Shown here one piece after another: positions 58,250-64,000 of a DNA stretch of 64,000 bases. The DNA is from Pempheris klunzingeri (Eukaryota > Chordata > Actinopteri > Acropomatiformes > Pempheridae): contig NC_092031.1 of assembly GCF_042242105.1 (NCBI RefSeq), forward strand, positions 3,246,175 through 3,310,174. Direction: 5' to 3'. A program made the translations under genes and the position numbers. Each line of letters starts with the position of its first letter. Positions within the stretch are counted from its first letter, which is position 1. The notes beneath the pieces were generated by a model. The model had not been told where the DNA came from and did no database searches. It worked only from the letters and a program-made list of their open reading frames with translations.

Positions 58250-59257
58250 GTGAGAGTATCAGACACTCTGCGGGGTTCAGTCTGTGGAGGTGGGGCTAAC
58301 AGCTAACAGCTAGTCGTCTGGGGAGATGTTGAGACAGGTTTGAGGGAACAGCCGAGCAAAAACACGGCTGAAGTGACTTCAGCCTCTCTAACAGGCCTCC
58401 AGTCACATAACTAGCTGCTGAGTAATATTTTCCAGGACACACGGGGGTCATTTACAGCACGGACATGGCTGAAACAGTGTTGGAAACTGACTGATATGTG
58501 TAAAAAAAATACACTGTCATTGTTTCTTTTTATTTTGGCTCCATTTTTCCTTTTGAACTGAAAAGTTCAAAATCCACTTTTTCACAACTACATAACGTTT
58601 TATATTACTTTACACCTCCCTACTGTGGAGTTTAAGTATGTTCAGTGACATGGGCGTGATGTAATGTATTAATTAGAGAGTATTTGTCATTTTTGCTTGT
58701 TAAAATACTTAACTACTAAATTAATTGCCAAAACTGTTCAATCGACTAAAACAGGGTCACTAATATTTACATTTTCTATTGTACAAAGAAAAACAATAAG
58801 AAGGAAATACATGAAAGCACAACAGTAGCACAATTCAGTCAACTGGCTAAATCATATCAAGAATAATGTAATTTATTCCTCCCAAACTTTCTATATAAAA
58901 ATTGGAAGACAAACGGGCACAAAAGATTCCACACTGTTTGATAAATCAATAAATTGCTCGTCACTATTCAGCTCAGTATTAGGGCTGCAAATAATATTTT
59001 TCTTGAGTTATTTGGTCTATAAAATGCCAGTAATGAGCTGGAAATGTCCATCAGATCATGTTCCCACTCCTCAAGCTCGATGCGGCATCTTCAGAAGTCC
59101 AAAGCCCAAAGATTATCTCCTCCAAATCAATATAACATCATGAACTCAGAAAAGCAGCAAACACACCAAGCTATGTTTGACATTCTTGCAGGATAATTTA
59201 CCTTAAATTTGTTGGCATGCACTTCTGTAGTTTGACTGTATTGATGTTTTCAAACAG

Positions 59258-61150
59258 ATGGAGTTCCTGTTTGGAAGGAGGAAGACTCCGGAGGAGATGC
59301 TGAGACAGAATCAGAGGGCGCTGAACCGAGCCATTAGAGATCTGGACAGAGAGCGAATGAAACTGGAGCAACAGGAGAAGAAGATCATCGCTGACATAAA
59401 GAAAATGGCCAAACAGGGACAAATGGTGAGACAAAAAAATAAAAGGGGTTTATTGATGAGATGATTGATGAGAGTAGAGAGAGAATCCTGTGACTTGCGT
59501 AATTTTAATCTTTACAGGACGCCGTCAAGATCATGGCCAAGGATTTGGTTCGTACGCGGCGCTACGTCAAGAAGTTCATCATGATGAGAGCCAACATTCA
59601 GGCCGTCAGTCTAAAGATTCAGACGCTCAAGTCCAACAACAGCATGGCACAGGCTATGAAAGGCGTCACCAAAGCAATGGCCACCATGAACAGACAGGTC
59701 TGTTAAAGAATCACTGAAACGCACCATTCGACGGGAATAATCAATGAGCCTCCTGTGTTAAAGACCAACTGTTTATTACATTTCTGCAGCTGAAACTGCC
59801 TCAGATTCAGAGGATCATGATGGAGTTTGAAAAACAGAGTGAAATCATGGAAATGAAAGAGGAGATGATGAATGACGCTATCGACGATGCCATGGGCGAC
59901 GAGGACGACGAGGAGGAGAGGTAAGGCACTGAGACAGGAGACAAAACAGTTATTTCTACTTTGATGCAAAGCTTTTGTTCCAGATTTGTTTCCGATCAGA
60001 GAACAAAAGGGGCTGGAGCACACTGATAAATTCACAGGGTGCAAACACAGTAGTTTCAACACTACTGTGAGACATAATGGGCAAAAATATATATAGTCAA
60101 CCCAGACGAGATCTACAACTGCCACTGGATAACTGGTTGAACAGGGTTTCAAATCTATGTGATGAATGTCAGGTGTGGGAGCTGCAATATTCAGTGTCCC
60201 TAATGCCACACCCCCAACACCACGTCAGGAACAAAAGAACAAAAGAAAAACACAGATCTCACTTAAAGTTACAGGCACGATATCAGATTTTCACTACTCT
60301 GTTATCACGATGTTAACTCAATATCTATAGTATAAGAAGTAATAATAATAACAATATCTGTCAAATTCATCTTTATTGTGCTTTTTGTCCCTTTTAATTT
60401 TTTTTCGCAAATGATTCAATTTCTTTTCACATGCTGAAAATTCCTAACAAATCGAAATGCATCACTACAAACCACATGAAAATGTTAACTCCACTTGATC
60501 AGATGTGTCTGAGGTGGGAGCTAGACAGGAGCTAGACTGGAGCTATACAGGAGCTATACAGGAGCTAGACTGGAGCTAGACTGGAGCTAGACAGGAGCTA
60601 GACTGGAGCTAGACAGGAGCTAGACTGGAGCTAGACTGGAGCTAGACTGGAGCTAGACAGGAGCTAGACTGGAGCTAGACTGGAGCTAGACTGGAGCTAG
60701 ACTGGAGCTAGACAGGAGCTAGACTGGAGCTAGACTGGAGCTAGACTGGAGCTAGACTGGAGCTAGACTGGAGCTAGACTGGAGCTAGACCCCTTTAACT
60801 TGACCCACCCTCCACAGTCTAACATAACTAACCCAGTGTATGTTTTGACGCTTGTGACTGTGTCCCATGTACAGTGACGCCATCGTGTCCCAGGTGCTGG
60901 ACGAGCTGGGCCTCAGCCTGTCCGATGAACTGTCAAGTGAGTAACCGTGTAAATCTGCCACGACGTCTTTCGTCTAGTATTCCACGTCCGTCACATGACT
61001 GGGTTCCCATTGCGTGTGTTCCCTTCAGATCTTCCGAGCACCGGAGGAAGCTTGTCGGTGGCCGGCGGTAAGAAGGCCGAGCCCCAGGCCGCCCTGGCTG
61101 ACGCAGACGCTGACCTGGAGGCGCGGCTGAATAACCTGCGGAGAGACTGA
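59258..61150 (+). CDS. chmp2a: chmp2a: charged multivesicular body protein 2A (ESCRT-III)
   Basis: Five coding exons join in phase: 59258-59425, 59518-59697, 59790-59920, 60875-60936 and 61029-61150, giving 220 residues and a TGA. CHMP2A polymerises on membrane necks in multivesicular body formation, cytokinesis and nuclear envelope sealing, and binds VPS4. Seen here: MEFLFGRRKTPEEMLRQNQR, the basic helix KKIIADIKKMAKQGQM, DLVRTRRYVKKF, NSMAQAMKGVTKAM, the acidic AIDDAMGDEDDEEE, and a C-terminal MIM1 motif DLEARLNNLRRD that should bind the VPS4 MIT domain. The MIM1 and the whole length match CHMP2A rather than CHMP2B. It is intact. Confidence 0.97.
60517..60790. repeat. Minisatellite, 11-bp unit, in chmp2a intron
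   Basis: About 25 tandem copies of GGAGCTAGACT, with variants ending ACA and two TATACA units. They fill part of the 954-bp intron between coding exons 3 and 4, ending 84 bp before the acceptor. Confidence 0.97.
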
Positions 61151-61913
61151 ACACACGGTGACTGTCGGACACTGTGGCGGGCTCGTCAATACAGACACAA
61201 ACATACTCGAATCTCTGTGTTTAGATTCTTCTGAAGGTATAACTGGCAGAACACTGGCTGTTTCCGAAAAAACAGTTGTATAAAGGCTTTCTGTTTGAGG
61301 TGTTTTCATTATAATACGTGTATGATGTATTTAATCAAACAAAAACCTACAAGGGTCGTTCTCCTTCATAGGTCTAGCAAATTATTGTCTCATTTCAGAC
61401 ATTGCCAAATGACATAATTTCTCAGAGAGTGAAAAATCATTTCACAGTCTGTGTAAATACTAACTCCTAAAGGCATGATGTGTTCAGAAGTTAAATCAAC
61501 ACTAAAAATGTTTAAAAGAACCCAAATGAAGCAGGACAGAAGTGGATATTTTATACGGATGGCTGATCTTTTTGTACATCAGGCTGGTATCCACATCATC
61601 GTATAAAATAAACCGTTTTAGCCCAGAATTGAGCTTTTTGATGATTTCTGATTATGTTGGTGATATTTGTCAGGGTCTGGCTGAAGATGGTGTTCAAACA
61701 GTGTGTCGTCTCAACATCTTCTCTGTCTGAACGGTTTATCTTACAAACATGTACAGAGGATGAAAGAAAAAGAAAGAAAGGTAAAAGAAAGCACTCCTGT
61801 TTACTGCTTGATGACCTGATTGTGAGCTCTGCAGGATTTTCACCAAAATGTTCATAAGGAGTCGGTGTGGTGTTTATTTTTGAGAAACTGTCCTGTTTTG
61901 ATTTTCTTTATTC

Positions 61914-61919
61914 AATAAA
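61914..61919 (+). terminator. chmp2a polyadenylation signal
   Basis: AATAAA about 765 nt after the stop codon, followed within 20 nt by a T-rich stretch. Confidence 0.7.
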
Positions 61920-61939
61920 TATGTTTTTTTTCCAGATTT

Positions 61940-63999
61940 AACTAACTGGCCGTCTGATTTAAGACATTTTACACATGAACACATGAAACCAGACACACAC
62001 ACACAGACGCCACATTGGCCTGTGGATCACACGTCAACTCTGGCCTGTAAACACATATAAGTAAAATGAGGGGCTGTGATTTTCTAAATAAAAAGCACCA
62101 TAACGGTTTCATCTCTCAACCAATTCCAATGAGTCGTTTTTGTATTTTATTTTATACCTGTTTGCTCCAAAACCACAGCTGTTCCGGTTACTTGTATGTG
62201 TTTACATGACCTTCACCAATGAGCGAGTCTGAGAAAATAACCCTGGTGACGTCACAGTGATGTCATTAGGGTTATCTCGGCTTGGGTTTGGAGACTACGG
62301 CTTTTAATTTCAATTTCACCCTAAAAAGGCTGTAACTTTGAAATACAACCACTTGATTTTGGCTCACTCATAGTGGTGGAATGTGCATTTATTTTCTATT
62401 TATTTTTTCTATTTCACCTTTGCTACAGCTCTGAAAATGCTGCACTTTTCCTCCACTACACATACGTAACATCTATCGTTAATTTACATCCATATTTCAC
62501 ATAAAAAATATAGGATCATGTTGTTAATGTATATTTAACATTAATACAATAGTAATAATATGTAAGTCTTGAAGGGGCTGCATTATAATTACTTTTTATA
62601 CTTGAAGTACACATTTTTAGTTTAGTGGATTATTATTAAACTGTAGTATTACTGCTCTTACTTTAGTATATGATCAGAAGCCCTTTCCCACCACTGCTAA
62701 ATGTTGTCAGCTCTTCACAACCAGTGGATGAGGAGGGATGATTAATTCTGTAGATGCTTGTAAAAAACACTAATTTATGCTCTAACTTCTGGCCGCTTGT
62801 CAGGCAAGTTGGGAATCAAAAGAAAAAATAAATACTTAATGTCCTAGATTGGTTTTATTTCTTAATACTGCTTTTTTCTTACACCTAAATAAGTATTTCA
62901 TTCACATCCACTCAGAATTTGGGTCTATATTGGTTCATTGTCTGCCTGAAATTGTGGTTTTGGAAATGCCACATATATTTAAATAGTTTTTTTTATTACA
63001 TAGCTCATTTAAATTTAAATGGTTCCTATCAAAACGTGTGCAAACTGAGTATCTGGCCTCAAAACTCAAATTCCATTTTAACAAACTTGCACAACCAAAC
63101 CCAACAAAACATCATAGACATGTTAATTTTATTCCAAAAAAATGTAACTTTCAAAACTGTCAATTTGTCAACATACAATCATAGAACAATATTGAATGTA
63201 CTCAACACTTCCAACATTAAATAATAAAAAAATAACAGCCATGTTTTATGTACATTTGTTTCTGAAAGCTATGTACAGAAAAAAACAAAAAAAAAAACAA
63301 AATCAACTTTTGTATTTCCAAAATCTGCCTACACATACGCCTGGCAGTTGAAGTACTGAAGCTGCAGAAAGCCGTTGCATCATACGTAATAAAACAGGTT
63401 GAGCAAACGCAGCGAGGAAGAAAACACCTGGCAGAAATCAAACACTGCGATTGTGACCGAGACGGACTCGGAGAGGGAGAGATTAACTGGCGAACATCGC
63501 TAGAACTACAGCTAGGAAGCTTATTTATCGTCTAAAATGGCTCCTTGAATGGATGACAGCTAACAGCATCCTCAAGAGGCCGGTGCATACACATAACTTG
63601 CGTAATATTTACTGGATGTAGGCGTACTGTAAAGACTGGAAACACAAAACTGTACGTTGTTATTATCAGGCGGCCTTATGATGAGGCCGGACGCAGCGGT
63701 TCTCACCGAACAGAGCAGCCAAAAGTCATGCTTTCAAGAACAATATCGTGTAGTTTCTGCAGCCCGATGAGCAGAGATTATTCTCCATTCTGGGATTAAG
63801 CCATGCTACCATCTTCTTTTTTTTGAAAACAGCTAAATAGAGTCCATGCAATTCACATAAACTAAATAAAATAACAGAAACATAACCGGGAACGGATTAC
63901 TGGGTACCGCGCCATGTTTAACCTCCTCTCGTTTTCTCGTGCCTTTGTCTTAACAAAGCAAACCAGGAACACATAATCATCTGGCTGCTTTTCTATTTT
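61940..63999. other. Intergenic stretch, no supported gene
   Basis: AT-rich and low in coding signal. No exon with conserved product could be supported. From about 63,217 to 64,000 the sequence is GC-richer and unique-looking; it could be the 3' UTR of a minus-strand gene beyond the right edge, but nothing here proves it. Confidence 0.45.
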
Positions 64000-64000
64000 T

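Noticed and set aside
63217-63999. Possible 3' end of another minus-strand gene
   Set aside because: No conserved coding sequence or decisive poly(A) signal, so described only as an unassigned stretch.

Overview
The window is vertebrate nuclear DNA, almost certainly from a ray-finned (teleost) fish. It has GT-AG introns, long CA/GT microsatellites, GCTAGC/ACGTTAGC-rich promoter flanks and remnants of fish-type DNA transposons and LINE tails. It holds four protein-coding genes. No tRNA, rRNA or CRISPR feature was recognised.

Positions 1 to about 35,330 (minus strand) hold srcap, the SWR1/INO80-family chromatin-remodelling ATPase. I traced 33 coding exons in consistent phase. They cover an N-terminal exon of 1,040 codons, the HSA domain, acidic segments, a split SNF2 ATPase with a long disordered insert, and an AT-hook C-terminal exon that runs off the left edge. 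A non-coding first exon and a CpG-type promoter lie near 35,065-35,340.

Positions about 36,600 to 51,470 (minus strand) hold an AUTS2/fibrosin-family gene. I call it fbrs because it lies directly upstream of srcap in the same orientation, the order I recall for FBRS-SRCAP on human 16p11.2. Eighteen coding exons join in phase to 1,305 codons plus a stop, including 27-nt and 30-nt microexons and the family's histidine-rich and C-terminal motifs.

Positions 51,500-55,600 are intergenic and repeat-rich: a 20-bp-unit minisatellite, LINE-tail-like sequence and a decayed Tc1/mariner transposase. Then comes mrm1 (minus strand, 56,093-57,274, a single uninterrupted reading frame), a mitochondrial rRNA 2'-O-methyltransferase. 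Head to head with it is chmp2a (plus strand, about 58,130-61,935), an ESCRT-III subunit with five coding exons and a minisatellite in its fourth coding intron. Positions 61,936-64,000 are AT-rich and show no gene I can support.

srcap and fbrs both act on chromatin and transcription (H2A.Z deposition; AUTS2-type Polycomb/P300 regulation by family analogy). mrm1 and chmp2a are unrelated housekeeping genes that may share a divergent promoter region. The most unusual items are the giant srcap N-terminal exon, the intronless mrm1, a long foldback element and a hAT-type MITE with a near-perfect 8-bp target duplication inside srcap introns, and the two minisatellites. No undescribed biological system was evident.
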